This document shows, piece by piece, positions 53,905 to 64,000 of a stretch of 64,000 bases of DNA. Position 1 is the stretch's first letter. The number at the start of each line of letters is the position of its first letter. Position numbers and translations under genes: made by a program. The notes below the pieces were generated by a model that saw nothing but the letters and a program-made list of their open reading frames with translations, was not told where the DNA came from and searched no databases. The DNA comes from Notospermus geniculatus (taxonomy: Eukaryota > Nemertea > Pilidiophora > Heteronemertea > Lineidae), in contig NMRB01000472.1 of NCBI GenBank assembly GCA_002633025.1, forward strand, positions 298,257-362,256, given 5' to 3'.

Positions 53905-54278
53905 TCTCACACGTGCTACATTTGGCCTGCGTTTAATTGCGATAGACAATCGCAGGTGTACTGTCGCAAATTAACGCAAACTATCGCAGACCTTGCGATA
54001 ATATTGCAGACAGTCGCGTATAATCGTGAAATTTTGGAAATGTTCAAAAAATTAAACCTTGTCGCATACTTATCGCAAAGCAACCGCAGATTTCTCGCAA
54101 AATATCGCACAATGTCGCAAAATATCGCTTATAACCCCAAGTGAACGCCAAAAAACGCTGAATATCGTTAAGTTTACGACAATTCTGCGACACTTCTGCA
54201 ACAAATCTGCGATAATTTCTGCGATTGTTTGCGTAAGGTAAAAAATACAATCGCACGCAAAATATCGCACGCGTGAGA
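53905..54278. mobile_element. CGCA-rich element with CTCTCAC(A/G)CGTGC termini
   Basis: The ends CTCTCACACGTGC and GCACGCGTGAGAG are inverted. The interior is dominated by TCGCA, GCGATA and CGCAAAATATCGCA words on both strands. The several overlapping 60-80 codon frames arise from this composition. Confidence 0.7.
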
Positions 54279-54293
54279 GATCTGGCTTTACCA

Positions 54294-54410
54294 AGGGTCC
54301 ATATTCATAAACATACATGTACTGAAGTCAAAGTGTGATACGTATCTTTTGTGTTGAACAACGGATAAGTGTCACACTAGACTTAAGTAGTTTTATGAAT
54401 GTTGGCCCTG
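54294..54410. mobile_element. MITE family A, solo copy
   Basis: GGGTCCATATTCATAAACAT and TAGTTTTATGAATGTTGGCCC arms, as in the array at 29.7-30.2 kb. Confidence 0.88.
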
Positions 54411-54629
54411 GGATCTATTATCTCGTCCTCCAACATTATCATATCAAAAGCGTCAGTGTCAGGACTTCGATTCGAAGATATCAACAGCCTGCTGTGTGGT
54501 CAGCTATGCCGACCATCACCAACAGGAGAAGTTGACCACGGCCATGCAAGACCTCTGTGAACTTGTAACTGCGATTTTGGTGTTTCAACCTGCTCAGAGT
54601 CAAGTGCGTTGGCTATGAAATCACAGACC

Positions 54630-54740
54630 GAATCTCTGCGTTGGTGGAGCTGGGTTCGAACCCGGGAGCTCCCAAGTCACGCGACTCTTTGACTAGGCCA
54701 GGCAAGCTCCACCACGGGTCGATACCAGACGATGCGACTC
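54630..54740 (-). mobile_element. tRNA-like SINE fragment
   Basis: On the minus strand TGGCCTAGTCAAAGAGTCGC, then CCCGGGTTCGAACCCAG, resembles a tRNA body with a good B box. The ends do not pair. Confidence 0.5.
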
Positions 54741-55129
54741 GTATCACCTCAATAAAATATGTTATAAAATGCTTTTCAACCGCTTGAAATTGCGTTAACG
54801 TATAAATCTTCTGGCAAGGCAAGCGAGATGTAACCCATCTTATTTAGCATTGCAAACGCAACTAATAGATGAATAATGACCGGGTTTACATCATCTCCCA
54901 GCTTCAAAGCACGTTTTGAATTTTCCGATACTGTAACATGGGATGTTGACAGTAACGAATGACATTGATACAGCCGTTGGCGGATGGATAGTCATGTTTT
55001 TTAATTCTCCTTCAAATTATCGGGGATCATGTCACGCATTGATGTGTGACAAGACGTGTGCATGAGTGTACGTGTAGGTCTGTGTGCACTCGAGGCTCTG
55101 TAAAACAAACACATGCATGCATTTGTATT

Positions 55130-55425
55130 TGCATTAGATTTTTCCGTCAGGGCCGAAGCCATAGCATTATTGACCCTCGTGAGTACGGAAGAGGCCACCA
55201 AGCTACTCCCTCAGTTGGATGGGGTCTTTTACTTGCCCTTGCAAAGGCAGCAGGTACAAGGCACCACGGTTTATTATTACAGAGTTTTCGCAAAGCCCCC
55301 GAAACGCCAACGCGAATGTCTATCCTTTTGTTCGGGGCTCTCTTCGTGGCATCGAACAATGGGTTTGGCGTTCGCGTTTCGGGGGCTTTGCGAAAATTCT
55401 TGTCCCATGTGACGGACAGCAACTG
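55130..55425 (-). mobile_element. SINE family A copy interrupted by MITE family C
   Basis: The SINE 3' part (TTTTTCCGTCAGGGCCGAAG onward) runs from 55130 to about 55270. A family C foldback (55273-55400) intervenes, and SINE body resumes at TGTCCCATGTGACGGAC (55402). The 221-codon plus-strand frame 55046-55711 crosses this structure and is not a gene. Confidence 0.82.
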
Positions 55426-55711
55426 GCACAGGGAAAAGCTGATGAAGACCAATAATCTGTGTGTAGCAGTCTTGGTCCTAAAGGGACCTGCTCAGTCTTT
55501 TCAAAAGAACAGCGACCCCTCCCAGGTTCCAGCCCCTTGGGTGAGGGTCCACCAGGGCCTAGACGTCGATCAACGACAAACCTTTGACGTCAGCACACAA
55601 AACCAGACAGTGAACGATCCTGCTCACAAAAAAGAACTCTGTACACTGGCTGACTCACGGTTACCTTCCGGCTTTTTTCCATGTCAGGAAAGAGAAGCAA
55701 TGAAGGTTTGA

Positions 55712-56047
55712 ACTTGTCAATTATAAGAACATTTCATGATCTTCCATTGGCAGCTAGTTTTTTAAGCCGTAATTTATCTATCGCGTTTTGCCCCCTCGTT
55801 TAATCTTAATTTGATATCATAATACAGCGTTGTTATTATAAACGAGGTTTTAAATCATAGTTAAATTAATAATCTCCTGAAATTAATGCCATTAACTATC
55901 TGCAGCATTAAGAGCTCTTGTCTTATCTTGAGTCTATGCTGACGAGATTAGGTTGAGTCGACTATGTCAGGTGTATAAACCAAGTATTGAGCTGGGATAA
56001 GACTCCGAACGATCCTGTCGTACGCCCACAACAATGTAAACAGGGGA
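55712..56047. other. No gene recognised
   Basis: AT-rich, no supported feature. Confidence 0.4.
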
Positions 56048-56215
56048 GGAGCAACAGGAGCTGTTAGTCAGTTGACCAATAGGTGTCACTACGGCCCAAT
56101 TCAATGCCTCGCGGACCCGTTCATGGTTGACTGAGCACCAATCAGGAGAATTTTCTAGTGTATTGGTCCGCTAGAACTTTGCTGCCGTCTTTTGGCGATA
56201 AGGACGGCTGACTGC
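56048..56215. mobile_element. MITE family G, copy 4
   Basis: AGGAGCTGTTAGTCAG at the left; GGCTGACTGCTGTTGG at the right. The interior TTGACCAATAGGTGTCACTA is identical to copy 3 over long stretches. Confidence 0.78.
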
Positions 56216-58169
56216 TGTTGGCAATAGCTGCAGCACTGCACCAGTGGCCAAGAACAAACTATCGTTTTCAATAAGAAATCGACATGGGGCAATAACCTGA
56301 ATTTTCAATAAATTTCTGTGGCAGCGACACCTATCCATGGTGACCAAATGTTCCGCATGAGTCTGACCGAGGGTTGAACCTACAGCCCAAGAGTGACAGG
56401 TGCTGTGTTTGCACTGCGCCATTCTTTTAGTCTTAGGTCATAATGGCATTGATAAACTGCGTCGATGGTTCAGCCATACATGTATCTCTTAAGACATCGC
56501 CCACTTGCTTCAACAAATAGCTCCAATAATCAGAAAACGAATCGTTTACCACATGCGCTCAGAATCATTACGCTGCACTCACAGCACGCGGTGCTCGTCA
56601 TTGCTCCGGACGAACTCCTTGCTGTCCTCGACCCCAGCACCCATCGCCACATACCTAAGACAAGATAAAAGACGTAACATCGCGCGATCTGTGACCCGGG
56701 AACGAGATTGTCATCTTGTAACTCCTGCCACGGCCAGAGAACAGGACCAATTTTCGTCAGCATGTAGCTATGACGATTATGAAGATGGATGTGTTGATCT
56801 GGTGATTGTCCAGTCTAAGACCACCATATGTTCTTCGACCAGTGGGTTGGAGTTGCCATAGAGAGTTGATTGCCTCCTTTTGTGCGGAAAATGAGCTGAT
56901 AAACAACTTCTAAATCGTTGGTGGTGATTGGATGCGGTTCAATCTCGGCCGATTTGCTGAAGAACTACATGCAGATGCCTGACAAATGACATAGAACGGG
57001 TAAATGTCGTCTTGGCTACAACAAAGTGGAAGGTGCTTTTCTGAGGGAGGTCCACAGGGCGGCCATCTTTGGCATAGCCATGACCATCAAGCGCACTCAT
57101 CTCGCTTAGTGAGTGTTCAGGAACTGGCGGTAGGCCCAATCGCCAAGGCCAGACACTGCAGGACAAGAAGACTCTGTCAGGATCGCAGAAGTGCAACAAC
57201 TGCATGCACAGCAAGCGACAAGAGTCTCAAAGATCGTCTCTTACCCATAGCCCACCTGGGTTGCATGACCTGGGCGGTATGGGACCTCGGGTGCACAAAA
57301 GCACGCCCAAGGAACCGCAGAGACGAAACTGGAATAATGGACCACGTCAGACGATAACTATCATATGTAATGAGTGAACATGGTGCTGAATCAAACTGAG
57401 GTGGTACGTACGACTCCGTGACCTGGGCTACAATTGCCTCGGAGGTAGCACAGGGTTACTTATAGGTCCTGTGGTCCATTCACCATCAGATTTTACAAAT
57501 CACACGGCAAATGGTAACAGTCTGAATTTTAGGTCGTGCGAATCGGACGGAGTAGTGGGCAACAGGGGCCTACAACGGCAGGATTGGCCTGAGTCGAGTA
57601 TAAACCGATACCGTGATTGAAGCGTGCGGCCATAAGGCCGAGTATCCAGAGCATCAGATTCACCAAACGTAGGATGACATCTATTTTCCCTTTGGTGCGT
57701 CAGAACGTGACTGGAGCAGGGTCCCTGATTCGAATTGGTTCCGAGGAACCAACGGGGATTTCGACACGACCTTGGTAAAGTTGGTGACATCGACAACAAG
57801 GCTGAAGTCAATCTGGCACCTGCTGATCTAAGACGTGAAGAAAACTCAAATCCCCGAGGCTTCCCCTAATCGTTCTTGAACACGGCACATCCATTTCCAC
57901 ATTCCGAATCACGCAGTTTCACGTCTCGAGAGACGTCCGGGTAATCATAAAACACGGCCGAAAGAGAGTTGTCAAAACGGAACGCAAACCATTTTCCAGT
58001 TGGCTAAATGACGTGGTCTTCATCGAAGCCAACAAAAGACGCATCCTGAGGTATGTAATTTGTCAATGATGCACCTGGGGCGATTCGGCAAACAAGATTT
58101 CGCATGAGGTCCCGTTTTGACCTATCATCACGCGATAGACAGAGACAGACCATCTAGGAGTCGATGGCA
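56216..58169. other. No gene recognised; frames of 77-118 codons only
   Basis: This is one of the few long stretches here with little obvious foldback structure. Frames at 56505-56861 and 57004-57357 (plus) and 57500-57811 (minus) carry no recognisable domain. It could be a decayed retroelement or host unique sequence; I cannot support either. Confidence 0.4.
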
Positions 58170-58553
58170 GCTGCTCCACGTGCGTTTTCTCGCGGGAGTC
58201 GGCTTTCTATGGGCAGCTGAAGCGTAGAAAACTATGGGCACTCGTTTGCGGCAATATGGGCAGCTGAACCGTAGAAACTATGGGAAGTCGTTTGCGGCAA
58301 TATGGGTAACTGAACCGGAGAAAGCTATGGGCAGTTCTTTGCGCCAATATGGGCAGCTGAACCGTAGAAAACTATGGACTGAGTCGTTTGCGGCACTATG
58401 GGCAGCTGCACCATAGAAAACTGTGGGCGGTNTTGCGGCAATATGGGCAGCTGAGCCATAGAAAACTAGGGCAGTCGTTTGCGCCAAATGGTCCTAGCGT
58501 AAATCGCAAGGGAACAAACATCTGAATTACCCATTGAGAGCCAACTGTGACGG
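58170..58553. mobile_element. MITE family D copy with an internal sixfold 46-bp expansion
   Basis: CTGCTCCACGTGCGTTTTCT is the left end and TTACCCATTGAGAGCCAACT the right. Between 58211 and 58492 the unit GGGCAGCTGAACCGTAGAAA plus ACTATGGGCAGTCGTTTGCG is repeated about six times with drift. One N lies at 58432. Other family D copies carry the unit once. Confidence 0.9.
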
Positions 58554-59007
58554 GTCTTGGAACCAGTCTAATAACGCATCGGGTCAACTCAAATACGCTG
58601 ACTCAGCAGAAACGGAGAACCAGGAAAACCGCCTCTGCGTACGGGATGCACCAATCAATAGAATTCCGACATTTTCGTAAAAATCTGATATGAATTGCTT
58701 CATTCATTTCTACTTGTGATCATCTCGCTTTACATTTGGTAAAAGAATCCCACATTAATTTCATTGAGTGGAAAGTAAACACTGGTTTGGTTGAGGTGCA
58801 GTGTTCTGTGTTTGTGACTCAAGTGGATCAATGGAAAATGTGTGTCATTCCCACACAAAGAACCATCAAATTTAACTCTCTAGGGGGCGATTTAAAAGGA
58901 TTGATTGATTCACGTTGACCGATGGCTGTCGGTATTGTCCTCGTGAATTATATCGGCAGGATTGGACCGATGGTGTGATGAGATGTAGGCCTACCAAGCC
59001 AGGTATA
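58554..59007. other. No gene recognised
   Basis: A GGAACCAGTCTA word (family H end) lies at 58559. The frame at 58736-58918 is unsupported. Confidence 0.4.
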
Positions 59008-59383
59008 AGCCGTGGTTACACTACATAAAATCCCCGGTTTTTTGCGGTCACACCTATGAATTGCCGGGCTTCAAGAAACCCGTGTCTGAAAAACGAGGGT
59101 TTTTTGAGACACGGCAATCTCGCCGTGCTTTTCGAAATCCCCGTGTGTTCGTTAGTTCTTCGCACGGCGACAGATGGCGCAGCCATTAAGTGACGTCGTT
59201 TTCGCGCCTCCGACAATGTGTGCCAACTCAGAAATGACCGAAGAGTCAATGTTTGCAGCGCAACTGTCGCCGGGCTACTTAACTACAGTGTAGTAGTGTG
59301 ACCTCTCGCCGGGATTTTCGTACACACGGGTTTGACACGGGTCTGGAAAAACACGGGTATTTTTATGTAGTGTAACCACGGCT
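59008..59383. mobile_element. MITE family E, complete copy, 376 bp
   Basis: AGCCGTGGTTACACTACATA and TATGTAGTGTAACCACGGCT-type ends are inverted. The interior folds partially (CCGTGTGT / ACACGGG words). A partial inverted copy is at 35998-36342. Confidence 0.9.
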
Positions 59384-59821
59384 ATAAAGTCCGGCAACAT
59401 TTAACTACGACCCAATGGAATGCGGAAGTCATGTAATGGTGGCAGAGCTTTGCGGTTTTTGATCATGCCTTTGTGGTCGTTCCCCGATTGTTCGCGCTGT
59501 CCACCGGTTATTCAAGAGCCACGTGTGATTAAAGGTCCGTAGAAAATCCAATTAAATGTATCAATTTCGTAACTTCCGCATTCCATTGGTTCGTACATGT
59601 AGTTAAAAAGAATCTGTCAAAAGATTAGCAAAATCTGACGGTGCATAAGTACAAGGTTGGGATTTCACTCTCTGTCCGATGAGTACCACCTGTAGCACGG
59701 GAGAGCGAACAATAGAATAATATGCCATGCGATTGGCAGAATCAGATGGAGTATAAACCATGACAATATAATAATTTGCTACGATTCGCTAAATCGCGGG
59801 GAGTATTGGCCAGAAACCATG
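59384..59821. other. No gene recognised
   Basis: No exon or repeat structure seen. Confidence 0.4.
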
Positions 59822-59965
59822 CCAGTTGCACAAAAGTTAAAAATCACTGTTGTAGTTTATCTTGGCGTTAACTTATCCCAAAATGTTAGTTTTGTTAGTT
59901 AGAATTTTAACAGGAAAAGTTAAATTAACAGACTTTTATCTTTTCAACTTTTGTGCAACCGGCTC
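59822..59965. mobile_element. MITE with GTTGCACAAAAGTTAAAA termini, 144 bp
   Basis: GTTGCACAAAAGTTAAAA at the left and TTTTCAACTTTTGTGCAAC at the right pair; the AT-rich interior folds. Confidence 0.85.
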
Positions 59966-60210
59966 CAGGACATATCGTAGGTGAAGCTCATTATAGTCAA
60001 ATGTACAATCCTTTTCACAGAAGTAGAAAAACCGCTTCGGACAATGTAGGCGTTTGGCCTTTGTACAACATATAACAATGTTTTTGCACAGGGGAGAAAA
60101 AGTCAGTGACACGATGATATCATATTCTTATCAATGTGAGATTTAAGAAAACAAATATTCCTCCTGGACTCTCAGCTGATGTCCGGCCTCTCCTACTCGA
60201 CACATTGGCA

Positions 60211-60326
60211 TGTATTTTAGAATGTTCCTCAACTTGAAGGAGTTCCTCAAGGCTATTGTTCTCAAAAGGAGAACAATAGCCTTAAGGAACTCCTTTACGT
60301 TGAGGAGCATTCTAAAATACGGGCCT
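60211..60326. mobile_element. MITE family B, third copy
   Basis: TGTATTTTAGAATGTTCCTC and GAGGAGCATTCTAAAATACG are the arms; centre TATTGTTCTCAAAAGGAGAA. Confidence 0.9.
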
Positions 60327-60714
60327 TTGTCGTCAAAACGGACATTTACGTTTTTTTACATTGGATTGTCGGCGAAGGACGATCCGATGTCATTAATGTA
60401 ACACTGACATCAGCTTTCAGGAAGCTTTATCGATAATTATTAGGAGATGAATGGAGGTCCCACTGGCCTGTCCTGCGTCACACACCCATATACGATAAAG
60501 TCAGCGAGATTATTGGCAGACAAGGCCAGACACTTAAAAAGTTAACAGGACGAAGGGTTCAGACGCCATAAGCCAGTCTGCTGAAAGATCTGTAACCCAG
60601 GCGTGTGGTCGTCCATCTGGTTCTCCTAGCACAATTTGAAGCAGACTACCTACCCAGGTAGGCCCCAAGACCCCGGGATTGGCCTATATTTTTGATACTG
60701 GTAGTCGGGCGGGG

Positions 60715-60875
60715 GTTGCATGGGATAGTAAGCCGTGGTGCCTTGTACCTTGTGCCTTTGCAAGGGCAGATAAACGACCCCACCCAAGTGAGGAACAGGA
60801 GTAGCTTGAGATGGCCTCCTCCGTACTTCAGGGCCAATTGTGCTTTGCTTTGGCCCTGACGGAAAAATGTACCGG
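60715..60875 (+). mobile_element. SINE family A copy lacking the tRNA head
   Basis: GATAGTAAGCCGTGGTGCCT through TGGCCCTGACGGAAAAATGT matches the body and tail of 47964-48242. The head is missing, so this is a 5'-truncated insertion. Confidence 0.85.
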
Positions 60876-62297
60876 TAATAAAAATTCAAGAACCCACGAC
60901 ATCTCAGGTCGTGGGTTCGGTACAAAAAATGCTTCCCAACTGATGCAAACACTGTTTGCCAACTGGTTGTAGATTTCAGAAATGAAATCTAAATCAATGG
61001 TACATATGCCACAAGAGTATAATGAGTAGAGACAGGCGGAGATAATCTCCTCCTGGTACAGATAAGTAGAGTCGGCGTGTGATTTGTTTCTGCGTACAGT
61101 CTTCAAATCTTGCGTTCTCATTCTCGGCTGTTCTTCAAACGCATCCATATCACAACACAAGTATTTAGGAGAGCAATTGACAACTTGGATGATACAGAAA
61201 TGAAACGAATTCTCTTGAGTGGGCTGGTTATATACTACACGTCCCGAAACGTGAGGAGTTAGAAATTCTTGCAGTTGATTACGTCGAAATGAAAAAAAGA
61301 CTGACATCTTCTCGAAAGCGGTTGTTTTTGGCCTAACTTCATGTCTCCGGTTCGACTCCAGACTGTATGTAGGCCTAGGGCGCCATGCTAGGGTCGAACT
61401 TCAGCCAAACGTTTAGGCTACTCGGTAAAAGCTATATTTTAGGGTAAAGTCCGACCCGAGCATGTACGGCCCCCTAATGTGTTCAGTGTCTATGTTCAGT
61501 CGTTGCCAGACGGGGCCAAAGAACATAGGTTTTCCATTTAAGCTTAGCGCACATGTCCGACAAAACTCAATGCATTAGGGGTGTCTGTTAAAATCGACTG
61601 TCCTGTCCGAATGACGAGTCGACAGCGTTGGGTCAGTCGACTTTAAAAACACCCCTAACGGATCGAGTTTTGTCGGACATGTGCGCTAAGCCTTAGGGTC
61701 ATTTGATACGCAATCCGATTCTGTCGTCGCGCACGCGAATGACAAACCATGCCGATAGAGGGAGCAATAGTATTTACCATGTACATATACATGTACAAAT
61801 GCACGCACAGGAACCTTTCTACGATGATCAGGCCTAGAGGATGGGTCTCTTCCATTTGGACGGATAGGGAGTGTAGGCCTACCGTCAGATGTAGGCCTAA
61901 TAGGTATATTTAACCTCAGATTTTTGTTCGACCATCTCTTTACTGTACTGCTTAATTACATGTATACAAGTGTGTATGCATGCGGCACTATATACACTCT
62001 TTGTAAACCATATCTAAAAATCCATCTCCGTGCAAACCCATTTATTTCCCCGATTGAATAATATCCGCCAGAGATAAGAACCTCATTTAGAAGAAAACTA
62101 ACGTGGAGTATCCACTTCAACAAGAGGGTCTATGATCTGACAGTGTGAAATTATTAAAACGAACATCGATTTTACTTCAGTGTAGTTCTTGTAATGCTTG
62201 TGTGCATCGACCATGTTACCGTCGAGTGGATGTCTGCACGCAGTTGAAACTGCATGTTGTACGCGCCTTCTCATGTTTGACTTCGCCTGGCATCCCG
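60876..62297. other. No gene firmly recognised
   Basis: A minus-strand frame at 60828-61307 contains VVNCSPKYLCCDMDAF, then EEQPRMRTQDLKTVRRNKSH, which reads like coding sequence but lacks splice support. An inverted repeat (TTTAAGCTTAGCGCACATGT at 61537 facing TGTGCGCTAAGC at 61681, with AAAACTCAATGCATTAGGGG / CCCCTAACGGATCGAGTTTT inside) marks a foldback at 61535-61695. TAGGCCTA-type words are frequent. Confidence 0.4.
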
Positions 62298-62396
62298 TTT
62301 GACTGGTTCCCGTCTTTGCCGCTGAATCCCGTGGCGCTCATTCCACAATAGACAGTAGCGCCGCGGGAGTAGAGCGGCGAAGGCGGGAACCAGTGA
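62298..62396. mobile_element. Short foldback, 99 bp, GACTGGTTCCCG ends
   Basis: GACTGGTTCCCGTCTTTGCC pairs with GGCGAAGGCGGGAACCAGT. The ACTGGTTCCC terminus is the same word that ends MITE family H. Confidence 0.8.
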
Positions 62397-62462
62397 AGCA
62401 TCGTTTGGGATCTCTTTGACGGGGCCATTATGAGGAAAGATGACTGATTTTGTGTTACTTAA

Positions 62463-62740
62463 AGGACCACTGTATTGCATCTTTCTGTCGACAGCCGGCG
62501 CCACCGGCACCATGCTTCAATACTGTAGTTAAGCCTTTCGCCCCAGTGTTGGAGAATGTATGATTACAGTCTCGGTCACCTAGCCGCTGGGGATCGAACA
62601 AGTTTGTGTAGCAGTACTGCGGAACGAAACGGCTGGCTGCGCGAGACTAGTTGTATGCGGTAGTTTACCAAGTCGTTAATAGAGGTCTCCCTTAACGCGG
62701 GTAGGTGTAACGCAGGATTGGGAAGCAATACTGTGGTCCT
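62463..62740. mobile_element. piggyBac-like MITE family K, copy 2, 278 bp
   Basis: TTAA at 62459-62462 and 62741-62744. Inverted ends AGGACCACTGTATTGC and GCAATACTGTGGTCCT. It is the reverse complement of 51871-52150 with few differences, so both are recent. Confidence 0.93.
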
Positions 62741-63479
62741 TTAACTATGCCGAGTGGCGGCGCAATTTTATAGGTGGCAGCACTGTCCGTGCAAATGGCG
62801 CCATCTTGATTATCACCTGACGTACAAATTGTACCATGGACCTTTCAGACGAAGGCCCACGTTTCGAACACGTATTCGAGACAGGAAAGTATGTGAAGGC
62901 CCGTTCCCACGACGTCGGTTTTCGGTGAGCGGCACCAGAATTTCACAGGCTTTGGAGACTCCTTCGATGGTTTAGCAAAGTACGTGGCGTGTTCACTATC
63001 CCAATGCCTGTGAAAATCGCATCGCTCTCCGCAAACCGCAGCGGGAAACGCTAAAAGTGGAAACGGGACTTTAGTTTTTGTTCAAGAATGTTTTGCAACA
63101 GAAAGCGTCAACTCTGAAACATGATCTATATTCCAAGCAAATACTAGCTCCTCGCAGACAGGATGCCAGGATATTGCTATGTTGTCCTTACGGGACTCTT
63201 GATGTCAACAAACATCAGGTGCGTACGCTATGCCGACGAGAAAATATCGACAAGGAAGTCCTGGAGGTGGGTGTAGTACGCTTGAACACGACCGCACGTC
63301 TGAACCATTACGAGAGCATGGTGTGTTATCTTTGAAAGATGTCCCCCGAGAGAGAGAGGGGCTGGTCACAGATCCCAACAAAATTTCACGAGATCATGAT
63401 ATTGTTTAGAATTCTTGCATCCTGGACTTCACACGAGTGAAGATGGTCCTTCGTGCTCCTAGATGGGCCTTGTTCCCAT
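62741..63479. other. No gene recognised
   Basis: Frames at 62754-62975 and 63078-63335 (plus) have no recognisable domain. Confidence 0.4.
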
Positions 63480-63910
63480 ACCCGCGGTGGTCTGGTGGCT
63501 CATGTCTCCGCCATGAGGTCCCAGGTTCTCATCAGATGTCGGCGTGGGACTCTGGGCAGGTCTCTTTGCCTACATGTACCTTGCCTCTCTCCACCCAGGT
63601 GCATGAAGTGGGGCGCCACAGTGGAGTTAGTGGTTCGGGTCTCCGACTAGCTGTCAGAAGGTCCCGAATTCGAATCCGGTTCGAATCCCACTGGGCGTGA
63701 GACTTCGGGCAAGTCTCTTTGCCTCGCTGGCCTCTCTCCACGCAGGTGTATAAATGGGTACCGGTCGGAAAAGCTCAGATAGCGCTGAATGAGCATCTCA
63801 TCAGAGTTAGTCTACTGAAAGGTTTCAGTTAAATACTGGGGTAAGTGTAAAGTCGGATGAGAACGCCTAACATTGTTGATATCAGACTATAAACCCAAAC
63901 CTTAGACTTT
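63480..63910 (+). mobile_element. SINE family B: a diverged partial copy followed by a fuller copy
   Basis: The first copy, 63480-63608 (CCGCGGTGGTCTGGTGGCTC ... CTCTCTCCACCCAGGTGCAT), abuts a second at 63611-63910. The second copy's B box is duplicated in part (AATTCGAATCCGGTTCGAAT), and it continues to GACTATAAACCC, as in 19965-20263. Confidence 0.82.
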
Positions 63911-63944
63911 TACTCCGTCGTGGGGCAGCGGATTTTTCCGCGAC

Positions 63945-64000
63945 TTGTGTGGGTCTCGAACCCGTTAGCACAGCGAAGGCAGTTTGGACTGCAAGCCGGG
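63945..64000 (-). mobile_element. tRNA-like sequence truncated by the window end
   Basis: On the minus strand CGGGTTCGAGACCCACAC looks like a B box. The upstream part is cut off by the window edge, so a SINE head and a real tRNA cannot be told apart. Confidence 0.35.

Noticed and set aside
55046-55711. 221-codon plus-strand open frame
   Set aside because: It runs through a SINE A fragment, a nested MITE and flanking sequence; the frame is a chance product of repeats.

Overview
This is a eukaryotic, almost certainly marine-invertebrate, genomic scaffold. Three lines of sequence evidence point that way: coding exons are short and bounded by GT-AG splice sites; the recognisable genes (MANF, contactin) are animal genes; and the non-coding DNA is packed with foldback elements and tRNA-derived SINEs, with many copies of the TAGGCCTA and ACATGTA words common in several marine invertebrate genomes. 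I cannot name the phylum from this window. The scaffold has three N gaps (2974-3182, 21542-21855, 48618-49165) and four single Ns. At least one single N (7635) looks like a join of two allelic contigs.

Layout. (1) 0.6-2.5 kb, minus strand: a compact four-exon MANF (mesencephalic astrocyte-derived neurotrophic factor) gene. It has a shortened core and an early stop that leaves an ER-retrieval-like REEL end. (2) 4.3-9.9 kb, plus strand: a gene for an unrecognised, charged, largely helical protein of about 237 residues. Its second coding exon appears twice (probably a false allelic duplication), and it has two paralogous candidate last exons. (3) 14.9-21.2 kb, minus strand: the 3' half of a contactin gene, made of Ig domain 6, four fibronectin type III domains each split over two exons, and a GPI-anchor signal exon. 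The exons for Ig1-5 should lie to the right, but I could not find them in the 43 kb beyond the 21.5-kb gap. (4) 25.2-38.7 kb, minus strand: a signal-peptide exon, a six-cysteine exon and a possible terminal exon that are phase-compatible and may form a small secreted cysteine-rich peptide gene.

From about 22 kb to the right end the window is mainly a mosaic of non-autonomous transposons. It holds several foldback/MITE families with two to six copies each, TTAA-flanked piggyBac-like MITEs, Tc1/mariner-like TIR elements, an element with about 354-bp inverted arms, SINEs with readable target-site duplications, and tandem arrays that grew inside foldback elements. Most open frames there are chance frames across these repeats.

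MANF (ER-resident/secreted survival factor), contactin (GPI-linked neural adhesion) and the unrecognised gene have no obvious shared pathway; this is ordinary gene neighbourhood rather than an operon-like system. I saw no convincing new multi-gene system. The points most worth checking are the altered MANF, the missing half of contactin, the six-cysteine gene and the nested or expanded foldback elements.
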